DNA of 64,000 bases from JAGNXB01 sp942490895 (GCA_942490895.1 CALNZC010000029.1:186001-250000); one strand, 5' to 3'. Positions 35,059 to 44,873 are shown, counted from the first letter of the stretch. Notes: generated by a model from the sequence alone, not told the origin. Translations and numbers: made by a program.

Positions 35059-36240
35059 CTACCCTAAAAACGCGTAAGCAAACGCCAGCACTGCAGCGAT
35101 CAACCCCCACATAAAAACTGTATAACACCAGCGGAGATACTCATACTTTTTGGCGAGGACTATGCCGAGGAAATAGAGATCCTTGGTCATGGACTGGTAG
35201 ATGTACTTTTTGTCCTGGATGAGTCGGTCCATCCCCCACTGATAATCCTTCAGCTTCATATTGTAGAAGTTGCCGAAGAAGAGGAGGTTGGCTGTCTTGT
35301 CCTGGATGGACTCGATAGTCACCTCTCCTTTGGTGATTTTAGGTCGAGTGGATAGAGTAGCAAAGATGATGGCGATCAGGCAGACGATCAGTAACATGAT
35401 GGTAGGGATGACCAGAGCCTGGTTGTCGCCAAACTGAGGGACCAGCGTACTCACTGTAATGGACACAATGATGGCATTGATACTCAGCATGATGTTCGCC
35501 TTGTTGTCGGCGATAGAGCTGAGGTTGATATGCGTGCGATAGGCGGAACGGAACATGGTCTCTACACCCCGGCCAAATTTCTTACCCTCCGCTTCCAACT
35601 CAATCTCCTCGTCGGGCTGTTGCTGCGAAGCACTGGGCGAATATAGCGTCAGCATGCCGTACAGCTTTTTGATGTGCTTGCGCTTCAACTTGCCATAAAG
35701 GCGCTCCGCCTCGGCCGTATGGTATTTGTGTTCTTCCAGAAAGTGGATCTCAAAGCGAAGCCATTCCGGCTCACTCATCACTTTGTTCTGGGAAACGAGA
35801 AACTCCTGGCGGAGCTTGCCTGCAAAAGTCCAGTATTCGGGAGTACCCAGATGGCTGAGATCGGCATCACACATAATGGACTGCAGGCGGGTGTGGGGTT
35901 GCTGAGGCATCTGGGTTGCCCCAATGCAAGCTTCTACCTGCTGGATCAGGTCTTCGCTCACACCCTGCTCAGATAACACCTGGCGTGCGATGGCCTTACT
36001 GCGGGCTTCATGTCCGGAAGGACCTTCGGTATATCCAAGGTCGTGAAACCAGCCGGCAATCTCCAGGATCGCTGCTTCATCATCGGTCAATTGCGCTTCC
36101 GAAGCCAGCATTCGGAGTGAACCCACCATCTGCTCGGTATGGACCAGATCATGGAAACAATAGGATTCCGGTACCCGCAAGGGGATTTCACGCCGGGCAT
36201 ATTCCTGGCAAAAAGCGACTAATTCCTGCATCGATAACAT
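35059..36240 (-). CDS. HD-domain phosphohydrolase fused to a Pycsar effector-type membrane domain (PycTM/DUF5706)
   Basis: 393 residues. Residues about 1-200 form an HD domain: CFHDLVHTEQMV (His30/Asp31), AGWFHDLGYTEG (His66/Asp67) and MCDADLSHLG (Asp). Residues about 225-393 carry a predicted PycTM region: SSIADNKANIMLSINAIIVSITVS (first membrane helix), VIPTIMLLIVCLIAIIFATLST (second), a soluble loop, and a final helix (CYTVFMWGLIAAVLAFAYAFLG). PycTM proteins are the membrane effectors of cyclic-nucleotide anti-phage signalling. The fused HD domain could degrade the signal or act on nucleotides. No adenylate or uridylate cyclase gene is nearby. Confidence 0.85.
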   Translation of the reverse strand: MLSMQELVAFCQEYARREIPLRVPESYCFHDLVHTEQMVGSLRMLASEAQLTDDEAAILEIAGWFHDLGYTEGPSGHEARSKAIARQVLSEQGVSEDLIQQVEACIGATQMPQQPHTRLQSIMCDADLSHLGTPEYWTFAGKLRQEFLVSQNKVMSEPEWLRFEIHFLEEHKYHTAEAERLYGKLKRKHIKKLYGMLTLYSPSASQQQPDEEIELEAEGKKFGRGVETMFRSAYRTHINLSSIADNKANIMLSINAIIVSITVSTLVPQFGDNQALVIPTIMLLIVCLIAIIFATLSTRPKITKGEVTIESIQDKTANLLFFGNFYNMKLKDYQWGMDRLIQDKKYIYQSMTKDLYFLGIVLAKKYEYLRWCYTVFMWGLIAAVLAFAYAFLG

Positions 36241-36329
36241 AGAAAGGGAAAGTTAGGCCGGAATTTTCAATTCATCCGTACCTGAGCAGGAAAAAGGAGA
36301 GGAATGACCTCAGAGGAGTCTGTGATTGA

Positions 36330-36713
36330 CTAGCCGCCATGGAAGCGATGGAACCAGATATCTCCGTTTACTTCATCTACATACAGATCAATAAACCATT
36401 GACTACCGTCCTCCATGGTGAGCAAGATCTCTGTTTGTGGGGGCAATGTCTCAATGAGACCACCAAGATAGGTCTCGGCCTCCTCCACACAATCCTGACT
36501 TTCCAGCCAGTCGGCTACAGCCTGAGTATTGATTTCCCATTTTGCATGGGTCTGTGCTTTGGCTTGTTCATCGATTTCAACTCCGGCGACCAGGAGGTCA
36601 TTGCCCGACATGGCCTGACAAAAAAGGGTTGGATCCTTTTGATCTTTCTTGGTACATCCTACGCTGAGGACGATAAAGAGTCCGGCAGTGAATAACAGGA
36701 GAAAACGTGTCAT
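36330..36713 (-). CDS. Hypothetical lipoprotein
   Basis: 127 residues from the ATG at 36713 (MTRFLLLFTAGLFIVLSVGC, lipobox SVGC). The mature part has CQAMSGNDLLVAGVEID, a Cys in SQDCVEEAETYLGG and ends DGSQWFIDLYVDEVNGDIWFHRFHGG. No family was recognised. An upstream ATG at 36740 would overlap the dsbD gene end. It lies 16 nt downstream of dsbD, so the two may be co-transcribed. Confidence 0.72.
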   Translation of the reverse strand: MTRFLLLFTAGLFIVLSVGCTKKDQKDPTLFCQAMSGNDLLVAGVEIDEQAKAQTHAKWEINTQAVADWLESQDCVEEAETYLGGLIETLPPQTEILLTMEDGSQWFIDLYVDEVNGDIWFHRFHGG

Positions 36714-36729
36714 GATTCCTTTTTCTCTA

Positions 36730-39243
36730 TCAACGCACACTCAGCCCGTTTCGTTGGAGTTTATCCCAGGCGTCTTGTCCGCATTCCAGGAAAGAAGCAA
36801 ATTCAGCTACATCCGGGGTATATCCTACCGGTGAGTTCAACAACTGCCCATCCGGGCCGATCAGCACATAATATGGCTGGCTATTATTGTTGAAATATTC
36901 CGTCTGAAAATGCGCCCACTTGTCACCCGTCCGACGTAAGGTCCGCTGACCCGTCACTTTGGAGCTGACCGTTACCTGTTCTTCCAGAGGTAGCTCGATT
37001 TTCTCATCCACATACAAGGAGATGAGCACATAGTCGTCTTTGATAAAATCATAGACCTCTTTACGGGGCCAGACATGCTCTTCCATCTTCCGGCAGTTCA
37101 CACAGGCATGACCTGTAAAGTCGATCATGATGGGCTTATTCATTTTTCGGGCATAGGCCACCCCGGAATCCAGATCCTTGAAGCAATCCAGGTTGTTGGG
37201 GCACTCCTTGGGGTATAGCCAACTGTAGCCGACTGGCGGTGCCAGACCACTGAGCAGACCTAACGGGGTAAATGATTGTTTGTCCTCATCAAAGCGGAAA
37301 CCGGTCATCAGATAGATGGCCGTCACCAGCGACAGTACACCCAAACCGAGACGCACCTTGCCAGGCTTTTCATTTGGTGAATCATGCGGAAAGCGAATGA
37401 AGCCAAAGAGGTAGGCGGCCATCGCCAATGCAACAACGATCCAAATCAGAAGGAATGGCTCGATTTTCAACAATCCCCAATGCTTGACCAGGTCAGCGTT
37501 GCTCAGGAATTTGAAGGCCAATGCCAACTCCAGGAATCCCAGCACCACTTTAACTGTATTCAGCCAGCCTCCGGAACGAGGCAGGGTGTTCAACCAGCCC
37601 GGGAAGGCGGCGAACAGTGCAAAGGGCAAGGCCAGAGCAATCCCGAATCCACTCATCCCGGCTGTCAACTGCATAGCACCACCATCAGAGGACAGGGCGC
37701 CTGCCAAAAGGGAACCCAGGATAGGGCCTGTGCAGGAAAACGACACCAGAGCCAGCGTGAGGGCCATGAAGAAAATACCGAAGACACCACCTACTCCTTC
37801 TGCAGAACTCACCTTGTTGGTAAAGGCCGCAGGCATCGTGATCTCGTAATATCCAAAGAACGAAAACGCGAAAAAGAGGAAAATGACAAAGAAGGAAATG
37901 TTCAACCAGATATTGGTTGATATATCATTGAGGATGTCCGGATTCAAACTGTCCATGACATGAAAGGGAATACTCAGTAGGAGGTAGACCAGGAAGATGA
38001 AAAACCCGTAGAGCAATGCATTGATCAATCCCTTTTTCTTGTCCTTGCTCCCCTTCGTGAAGAAGCTGACCGTCAGTGGGATCATCGGAAATACACAAGG
38101 TGTCAACAGGGCCAGGAGTCCACCAAAAAACCCGAGCAGGAAGATGGTCCACATACTTTTACCACCGGTCACCACTGAAGTGGTAAAGGCACAATCATTG
38201 ACCGGATTTTCCAGGTCAACAGTACCGAATGGATAGGTCTGAGCATCAAGGCCAGCAACATCTTGATCTTCGGGACCCAAATGGATCTTTCCGGCAGCAA
38301 AGTCAACCGTAAAATCCACCAACTGTGGCGGCAGACAACGACGGTCATCACAGGTCATGAACTCAAAGAAACCGGTCACCTTGGCATTGGGATCGGAAAC
38401 GGTAAAGTCTTGTTCAAAGGAAATGTTCTCCTTGTGTTTGACGACCTGCATCTCAAAGATGGGGTCAAACACATCCATTCTATGAGACCCCTTTTCACGC
38501 AGATCACCGTTGAAAGTGACATCCTGAGCTTCCAGAAAGGTAAACATGGTCGGAATGGGTCCGTCACCGCTGTTGTCTTTGGAATAGACGTACCAGCCCT
38601 TATCGATGGTCGCATTGAATACGGCTGTGTACTTATTATCACCTGTCTTAACAAGGGTGGTCACCCAGGATACCGGGTCGAAGATGCCATCCTGCTCTGC
38701 TGTGGCACTGGCACCTGCTTCCTCTTCCGGCAATTCAACGGTCATTGTAGTGCTCGCTGCACTTTCCGTTGTCGCCGGTTTGCCGGTTTTGATCTGAAAG
38801 GAGAAATCCACCTGTTGGGGAGGCAGACAACGTTCGTTGTCGCAGGTCATGAATTCCAGCCACCCTTCGATGGGCTTGCTGATATCCGTGACTTTTACTT
38901 TCTGTTTGAAGACGGCTTCTGTGGTATATTTCACCACTTCCATCTCGAAGATCTTGTCGTACCCGGCGTGCCGGTCACCCGACTCGATGGTCTTGCCGAT
39001 CCTGGAATAGTGTCCGCCCGGCGTGAATTCAAAGGTGGTCGGGATGGGGCCATCCCCTTCGATCTCCTGTGAATAGATGGTCCAACCCTCATCGATCTTC
39101 GCTTTCAGGGTGAGCTCATAATGCTGATCATCCAGCTTTTTATAGGATTGACTCCAATGAACAGGGTCAAAGATCTGTGCCTGAATACCTCCAAAGGTCA
39201 AAAACAGGAACAGGCTGGATAACAGGACGGAAAGGCGCTTCAT
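36730..39243 (-). CDS. dsbD: DsbD-family thiol:disulfide interchange protein with tandem N-terminal domains
   Basis: 837 residues. After a signal peptide come two successive DsbD N-terminal (alpha-type) domains, residues about 24-152 and 187-318, each with the same Cys pair in MTCDNERCLPP (134/139) and MTCDDRRCLPP (298/303). A CcdA-like membrane domain (about 365-645) follows, with Cys383 in LTPCVFPMIPL and Cys504 in SCTGPILG. The C-terminal thioredoxin domain has CVNC (714/717). The protein carries electrons from cytoplasmic thioredoxin to periplasmic partners. The usual DsbD has one N-terminal domain; here two are fused and a third follows in a separate gene upstream. Confidence 0.95.
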   Translation of the reverse strand: MKRLSVLLSSLFLFLTFGGIQAQIFDPVHWSQSYKKLDDQHYELTLKAKIDEGWTIYSQEIEGDGPIPTTFEFTPGGHYSRIGKTIESGDRHAGYDKIFEMEVVKYTTEAVFKQKVKVTDISKPIEGWLEFMTCDNERCLPPQQVDFSFQIKTGKPATTESAASTTMTVELPEEEAGASATAEQDGIFDPVSWVTTLVKTGDNKYTAVFNATIDKGWYVYSKDNSGDGPIPTMFTFLEAQDVTFNGDLREKGSHRMDVFDPIFEMQVVKHKENISFEQDFTVSDPNAKVTGFFEFMTCDDRRCLPPQLVDFTVDFAAGKIHLGPEDQDVAGLDAQTYPFGTVDLENPVNDCAFTTSVVTGGKSMWTIFLLGFFGGLLALLTPCVFPMIPLTVSFFTKGSKDKKKGLINALLYGFFIFLVYLLLSIPFHVMDSLNPDILNDISTNIWLNISFFVIFLFFAFSFFGYYEITMPAAFTNKVSSAEGVGGVFGIFFMALTLALVSFSCTGPILGSLLAGALSSDGGAMQLTAGMSGFGIALALPFALFAAFPGWLNTLPRSGGWLNTVKVVLGFLELALAFKFLSNADLVKHWGLLKIEPFLLIWIVVALAMAAYLFGFIRFPHDSPNEKPGKVRLGLGVLSLVTAIYLMTGFRFDEDKQSFTPLGLLSGLAPPVGYSWLYPKECPNNLDCFKDLDSGVAYARKMNKPIMIDFTGHACVNCRKMEEHVWPRKEVYDFIKDDYVLISLYVDEKIELPLEEQVTVSSKVTGQRTLRRTGDKWAHFQTEYFNNNSQPYYVLIGPDGQLLNSPVGYTPDVAEFASFLECGQDAWDKLQRNGLSVR

Positions 39244-39253
39244 ACATCACACT

Positions 39254-39700
39254 TTAAAGGAGGTCTACCGTAAACTTCTGTCGGATAGGAGGCAGACATT
39301 TCGTTTCATCACAGGTCATATACGTATAACTACCGGTGATGGTTTTCGCACCGGCAGGTACTTTTACTCGGGAGGTAAAGGTGGCATTCTTGCTGAATTT
39401 AACCAGGTGCATCTCAAAAATCGGGTCAAATAATTCATGCTTGTTGCCAGCCTCACGCTTGGTCATTTGTTTGGCCCCCTCTTCAAAATCGAAGGATGTC
39501 GGAATCGGTCCTTCATCGGGTGCGAGAAACTGGGAGTAGAGGTACCAGCCATCTTCAATCATCACGTCAGCGGTCAGGTCATAAGTGGTTTCATTGACCT
39601 TCTCTACTTTGAGGTTCCATTCGGTCACCTGTTTGACCTGGCCAAAGCCGGTGAGTGGAAGGAGGAAGAGCAAGCTGCAAGCGAGGGAAAAATACTTCAT
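39254..39700 (-). CDS. Stand-alone DsbD N-terminal (alpha) domain protein
   Basis: 148 residues from the ATG at 39700 with a signal peptide (MKYFSLACSLLFLLPLTGFGQ). The mature part matches the two DsbD domains encoded just downstream: YDLTADVMIEDGWYLYSQ, GPIPTSFDFEEGAKQM, LFDPIFEMHLVKFSKN and the Cys pair in YMTCDETKCLPP. It is probably a separate periplasmic electron carrier that takes reductant from DsbD. It starts the operon and lies 10 nt before dsbD. A longer frame starting at 39877 was rejected because it would bury the signal peptide. Confidence 0.9.
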   Translation of the reverse strand: MKYFSLACSLLFLLPLTGFGQVKQVTEWNLKVEKVNETTYDLTADVMIEDGWYLYSQFLAPDEGPIPTSFDFEEGAKQMTKREAGNKHELFDPIFEMHLVKFSKNATFTSRVKVPAGAKTITGSYTYMTCDETKCLPPIRQKFTVDLL

Positions 39701-39929
39701 GAGGTGGTGTTTTATCATCAGACTCGCAAGTTGCCCGCTTTTCAACCAGTAAGCTTGTATTTGACATTGGATTAACAATACTTTAAGCGGTTGCCCGCAA
39801 AAGCAGATCATCTTCATCCATCTTTTCTTCAAACCTTCCGCGATTGTTGTTTCTGATGTAGGATTGACGCCAAGCAATAAGGGGTAATCTCAATACAATC
39901 CACCAATCGTCATCCGAGTCTGAACCGAC

Positions 39930-40967
39930 TTAAAGGTACATCAATGGAAAATATTGATAGATGAGTGCTGCCATAAACAGCAGAAAATGACTCATTTCTG
40001 CCTGTCCGGGCCGCAACCTGACCATCCAAAGACCCAGTAAAGCCCCTGTCGGAACGATCACCATCAGGAATTGAGTGAATTCGATCTGTTGGATGATCAG
40101 CAGGGATGCCAGAGCAAGAAGGGCCGTCCAGTAGAGGATCTGAATGTTCTTCTGGACCTGCATCGTCTCACCCAAAGTCACCCGATTGTACTGTAGAATG
40201 ACCACCACAACCAGTGCCAGTAATACCAGGAGCTGGATCACCACACGCAGACCTTCAGGACCATAGAGATAAGGAGGCCACCCCCAGGACAACCCGGCCA
40301 GCTCGGCAAACGAACCGGGTGGTTCCAGCAAATAATCTATCACCCCGACAAACAACCAGGGCAAGAGCAGGCCGATCACATACTGGAATGTCTCCCGCAC
40401 CTTCCGACTCTTCAATATTCCGATACCGATCCACCCCAACACCACAAAAACCAGGTAACCCTGAAAGGTGAGGGAGGCCAAACCGATCATCAGTCCGGCA
40501 TTGAAGATCGCCCTGACAGAATCCGCTTGCTTGTAAATCTTATAGAGTTGGTGGATAGCCAGCACCAGAAAGGTATTCGCCAGGAGTTGAGGGGAAAGAC
40601 CGTAAAACTCCGGTGATGCCGAATACAGAAAGGCAATGAATAATCCAGGAAATAAAGATGCCTGAGGTCCGATGCGGTATTCATTCATCAGATAACTCAT
40701 TACCAACCCCTGGATCCAGATGAGAAGGATGGCGATGGTCAGTGTCCAATTCTGACTGGATGGGATCAGGCTGACGAACCAATCATAGATAAATCCGCCC
40801 TGACTGGCAGGGGCAGCGGGTGCCACCAGATAAGCAGGCGCCCAAAGTATGGCCAGATAGACCAATACCAGCAAGTGGACGATGAGTTGGTTTGTTCGGA
40901 AAATTTTCAGCACAGGTTCCGGCCTTTCGTGTGAAGATACGAGGTCAAAAGGGTTCGATGTATCCAA
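39930..40967 (-). CDS. DUF6427 family membrane protein
   Basis: 345 residues with about ten hydrophobic segments. The architecture, an N-terminal FRTNQLIVHLLVLVYLAILWAPAYL helix and the later QGYLVFVVLGWIGIGILKSRKVRETFQYVIGLLLPWLFVGVIDYL block, matches a Bacteroidota-specific family of unknown function. No active-site motif is visible. It is preceded by an intergenic gap of about 300 nt. Confidence 0.75.
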   Translation of the reverse strand: MDTSNPFDLVSSHERPEPVLKIFRTNQLIVHLLVLVYLAILWAPAYLVAPAAPASQGGFIYDWFVSLIPSSQNWTLTIAILLIWIQGLVMSYLMNEYRIGPQASLFPGLFIAFLYSASPEFYGLSPQLLANTFLVLAIHQLYKIYKQADSVRAIFNAGLMIGLASLTFQGYLVFVVLGWIGIGILKSRKVRETFQYVIGLLLPWLFVGVIDYLLEPPGSFAELAGLSWGWPPYLYGPEGLRVVIQLLVLLALVVVVILQYNRVTLGETMQVQKNIQILYWTALLALASLLIIQQIEFTQFLMVIVPTGALLGLWMVRLRPGQAEMSHFLLFMAALIYQYFPLMYL

Positions 40968-41264
40968 GAATCAATGAATCATTTATTCCAGCACATTGGC
41001 TGCTAACCAACCTGCAAGGCCTTCATCCAATTGAAATTCACCTTCGCAGATGCAAGTTTCTACTAAGCCGTGGCTTATCACTGAATTCAATGAATGACAA
41101 TAATTCGCTGAATCAGGTGAATTCCACAACAGGAAGAACCTTCAATTTTGGTGATAGTCGAAAAGTATAGTGAGAGCGTCGATTGAAAAACTCCGGAAGA
41201 GGAGAAAATTGACTGGCATTCTCGCTGTCCTGCAAATCTATTACCAAAATTCAACCCTCAAACA

Positions 41265-41771
41265 ATGAGCAAAATTAAAATGTATCTCAGTGCTCGAATT
41301 TCCTCTGATGCACATGATTGGAATAACGAGATATGCGACTATTTAAGTGAACATTTTGATGTGTTTAAACCTCAGGATCACAACCCATACAATTTAGATC
41401 ACCGGCGTTTTGAGCAACAGGTCTATCAGACAGATCTGGATGCTATGATTGCATCCGAAATCGGGATTCTACTTACTCCTTATGGAAGAGATTGCGCATG
41501 GGAAGTGGGGTGGTATTCAAGATCTAAAAAGCCCATAGTCCTCTTTGCAGAAGATGATACATCCTGGACTCGGGACTGGATGATTAAAGGAGGCATAGAT
41601 GTAGTCTTCGTCAGTGAACCCTCCATGTATGAGCTTTTAAAGAAGGATAAAATCGTTTGTGACAAAATTATCAAAATAGAATCAAAAAATGACCTGAGTG
41701 CCTCCATAGCCAACTTCCTGAAGTCCTACAATCAAAATAAACCAACATATAGTGAGCGCATTGCTGGTTAA
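41265..41771 (+). CDS. Nucleoside 2-deoxyribosyltransferase-like protein
   Basis: 168 residues, soluble. It starts with KMYLSARISSDAHDWNNEICDYL and has DLDAMIASEIGILLTPYGRDCAWEVGWYSRSKKPIVLF, where the Glu of AWEVG corresponds to the nucleophile of the deoxyribosyltransferase family (PF05014). That family exchanges or hydrolyses N-glycosidic bonds of nucleosides and nucleotides. It overlaps the following UbiA gene by 20 nt. The local DNA is AT-rich compared with the dsbD region. Substrate unknown. Confidence 0.78.
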   Translation: MSKIKMYLSARISSDAHDWNNEICDYLSEHFDVFKPQDHNPYNLDHRRFEQQVYQTDLDAMIASEIGILLTPYGRDCAWEVGWYSRSKKPIVLFAEDDTSWTRDWMIKGGIDVVFVSEPSMYELLKKDKIVCDKIIKIESKNDLSASIANFLKSYNQNKPTYSERIAG

Positions 41772-42603
41772 ATTCTATTATCTCAATACAATGGGCCGGA
41801 TCGAAGGGCCTCCGTTAGCCGGTGTGCTTTTTCTGGTCGGAGCTGCCTTCATCCTACCCGGTCCAACTTTGCCCGTATTGGTCGCAGCCTTTTTCATGAC
41901 AATCTTCTGCATGAATTATGTCTATCTCATCAATGGTGTGACCGATATACAGGAAGATTCGATTAATGCACCAAACAGGCCCTTGTCAAAGGGAGTCATT
42001 CAGATCAGGGAAGCACGGATCTACACAAATGTACTTTTTGTGATGACGCTGATCTATCCACTCATTGTCCACCCACAATGGTCAGAAAGGATTCTGGTAT
42101 GGATGGTCTTATTCATGGGACATTTTTATTCTTGCCCTCCTGTCCGGTTTAAACGATACCCACCTTTAGCCACCATCTACCTGGTCGTGAATTTCAACAT
42201 ACCCATTGTACTTGGATACTGGATGGCTACAGCTAAAACCGAAATTCCCCATTTCTTACTCTCCACCACTTTTCTATTCCTGGCCAATATGCCCCTAAAA
42301 GATTATGGGGATCGATTTGGGGATGCCGAGGCGGGAGTCAATAATTGGGTGAGGGTCGCAGGCGGCACAAGGAATCTTCTCATTATATCATCATCCCTTT
42401 CAATCATTGGAACGATACTTTGTTACGGGGTATTACCTCATAATCTACCGTCCAGGTGGATTTTTGTCTTCCTGCCGTTATTGCCTACAATCAATATCTG
42501 CCTTCACAATATATTCAAGCTAAATATGGATCGCATGTTTACACATGGAGTCCGTGCTCTCATTCTGATAGGCATAATATATATACTGATGAAATGGGCT
42601 TAA
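41752..42603 (+). CDS. UbiA-family prenyltransferase
   Basis: 283 residues from a GTG at 41752; an ATG at 41791 is a plausible alternative (270 residues). Eight to nine hydrophobic segments. The first Mg2+-prenyl-diphosphate motif reads NGVTDIQEDSINAPNRPL (N61, D65, D69; second Asp replaced by Gly) and the second reads KDYGDRFGD. These enzymes attach prenyl groups to aromatic or other acceptors in the membrane. The overlap with a deoxyribosyltransferase-like gene is unusual and suggests a shared pathway, possibly prenylation of a sugar or nucleoside-like acceptor. That is inference only. Confidence 0.8.
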   Translation: MSALLVKFYYLNTMGRIEGPPLAGVLFLVGAAFILPGPTLPVLVAAFFMTIFCMNYVYLINGVTDIQEDSINAPNRPLSKGVIQIREARIYTNVLFVMTLIYPLIVHPQWSERILVWMVLFMGHFYSCPPVRFKRYPPLATIYLVVNFNIPIVLGYWMATAKTEIPHFLLSTTFLFLANMPLKDYGDRFGDAEAGVNNWVRVAGGTRNLLIISSSLSIIGTILCYGVLPHNLPSRWIFVFLPLLPTINICLHNIFKLNMDRMFTHGVRALILIGIIYILMKWA

Positions 42604-42758
42604 CGGGATGCGCTGAATCTTCACTTTCCAATTCAGGAGAGCGATGCACCCCAATACCAAGTCGACCTGTTACCTGAACAGTGTGGCGGGCGTTTGTATC
42701 TTCATCATACACTCCTGGGCACTTGGCAACAGATTTATAACCGATTTAAACCATCAGT

Positions 42759-44303
42759 TTGAAGCACTTCTACAAACAAACAGTGAAGAAATTACTCCTC
42801 TTTATCATCTTGTTTACCTGCATGTCGATGGCCGCCCATGAGAATCGAGATTCGTTGAGAAAGGTCATTCAAACCACTACAAATGACACTGCTAAAATAG
42901 CATCTCTTTGTGCTCTTGCCTGCGACATGACCATGTTCTCTCCGGATAGTGTCAACCTGGCAATCATCATGACAACAAGGGCCATTGAATTGGCTCAAAG
43001 CAAGAAAATTCCCTCAGAAAAAATGCGGGGATATTATGATCGTGGATGGATGCATTATGTGCAGGGGGATTTTACCCGTTCGGAAGAAGATTACCAATCC
43101 GCCATCCTATTAGCAGAATCACTTGGAAAGTACCGTGATTATCATAATTTCAGAGATGCCATGTCCTCCCTATATTTTGAAATGGGGCGTAAGGATGAAG
43201 CCTTGGAAATCAAATATGAGTCCCTGGCATATTTTCGGGAAACTGGAGATTCGTTGCGTGTGATGTCGTCCCTGTCGGGTTTCATTCATGGCTATCTGGT
43301 CAATGCCGAATTTGAAAAAGCAAGAACACTCCTTGACAACTGGCTTATGGATATGAAACTCCAATTCTTATTGAAACGAATGGAAATCTAGGTGTCGCTC
43401 ATTATAAATGGGTGATGACTCGGATATACTGCGAAAGGCATCTCTGATTGGTAGAGTATCCAAGTTCTCCTGAACAATATTTTTGCCCAGGTTTTATGTC
43501 AAGAGAAAAAGAAGACGATTCTTTGTTGGATCCTGCCGATCTGATAAAAATTTATATTTCCTGGGAATTTCTATAAGCCAATCCGAAACCTATTTAAAAA
43601 CAGAAAATAGAGTATGAACTGGATTCATACAGGCTAAAGAAACAAATTGGATATGAGCTTTTGAAAAGAAAGAACTTAAAATGAGATTTAGAGATTTTTA
43701 TCGACGGTAGCTTAAATCAAATTAAGTGACAGCGTTTGGCGTTGAAACAAATATGTCGCAAAAAAGGTCAGGAATAGTGCTCAAAAGTTGTGGATCCGAA
43801 GTTTGGCCCTTCTCTTGGGTATCCTGTTCGCCCTTGGATTGATCGGTTTTACAATATTATCACGGTCGAACGAGGAGGTCAGAAGATTAGACAAGTAAAG
43901 ACGATCAAATAAATCTGAGGTGAAATTTGGTCCGAGGACAGAGAAAACCATCTTTTTGCTATCTTAAAATAAAAATATATTTCAGGAATTTGTTGGCAGG
44001 CAACTGGATATGTAACCAGGTAGGGTGAGTAATATTCCTCCAGTTGCATTTGAGTTAGCCGGCCTGGAAGGCGCGTTCCGATTTACCAGACTAGAAGAAA
44101 GACATCAGGTATACAAGACGGTGATAATGGTAAAAAACAAGGAAAGGTCCATCTTTCAGTTCCAGGAGTTAATCCAGATATCAGTAAACATCACAGGCAA
44201 CAGAGGTGCTATTGCGTTAAATCCAGGCAGGCCCTCCGTCGCGCAATGGTTCGGGCTTCACAGGAACTGGAGACATCTAATCGCCTGGGTTAAAAAGCAT
44301 TAA
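42759..44303 (+). pseudogene. Decayed TPR-containing sensor histidine kinase
   Basis: The first 210 codons (42759-43391) are intact: a signal-like segment (KKLLLFIILFTCMSMAA) and tetratricopeptide-like repeats (YYDRGWMHYVQGDFTRSEEDYQSAILLAESLG). This is the usual input region of Bacteroidota TPR kinases. The frame then stops. Further on, 43757-43897 encodes a membrane-helix remnant (QKLWIRSLALLLGILFALGLIGFTIL) of the kind found after the TPRs. The dimerisation and ATPase domains are unreadable, with only frameshifted traces around 44150-44300. It stands directly before a truncated response regulator. Calling it a kinase rests on this layout. Confidence 0.62.
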
Positions 44304-44408
44304 TCAAGGATAGCAGGATGAAAGAAGTTAGGGAATGTGCAAGATTAAGGATTTTTGAATAAATCCATATTTCCTGTTGCGGTATGCACATTCCGGCAGG
44401 AAGCCTGA

Positions 44409-44843
44409 TTGATGAATATAGATGAGTCATCTCTCGATGGAATGACGGAAGGACCGGGGAGCGTAGTGAAGAAACTTTTTTCAGCTGGAGCAAAAGGGTA
44501 TGTATCCAAAGCCACGGGCCTCCATGAAATTGAAGAGGCTATTCAAACAGTGTACAGAGGTGACACCTATATCGGGACGATTATTCAACATGAATTACTA
44601 TCTGATATCAGTGGTGGCAAAAGCCCGAAGAAAACACTGTCAAACTATATTCCCAAGCTCAGTAAACGTGAACAAGAAGTTCTGGAGTTGATCGCAAAAG
44701 AGCTGACAACCGAGGAAATTGGGGCACGGCTTTTTATCAGTAGCAACACAGTACAGACACACCGAAAAAATCTAATTACCAAATTTGGGGTGCGCAACTC
44801 TGTTGGATTGATCATTCGCGCCATTGATCTCAATCTGATCTAA
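44409..44843 (+). pseudogene. N-terminally truncated NarL/LuxR-type response regulator
   Basis: 144 residues. The C-terminal 65 residues are an intact LuxR helix-turn-helix (LSKREQEVLELIAKELTTEEIGARLFISSNTVQTHRKNL). The front part (LFSAGAKGYVSKATGLHEIEEAIQTVYRGDTYIG) is the last third of a receiver domain, including the conserved Lys of GYVSKA. The phospho-accepting Asp and the start of the receiver are missing, and no in-frame upstream sequence restores them. It may still be translated as a DNA-binding fragment. It fits a two-component pair with the decayed kinase upstream. Confidence 0.7.
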
Positions 44844-44873
44844 TAATATTTCGCTTTGATGTCCCAAGTATGG

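Noticed and set aside
35059..36240. Complete Pycsar defence system
   Set aside because: No nucleotide cyclase gene is adjacent; only the effector-like domain is seen.
38263..39072. 269-codon plus-strand frame
   Set aside because: Antisense to dsbD; composition follows the dsbD codons.
44025..44303. 92-codon plus-strand frame as a separate gene
   Set aside because: It starts with a non-ATG codon, shows no domain and lies inside the decayed kinase region.
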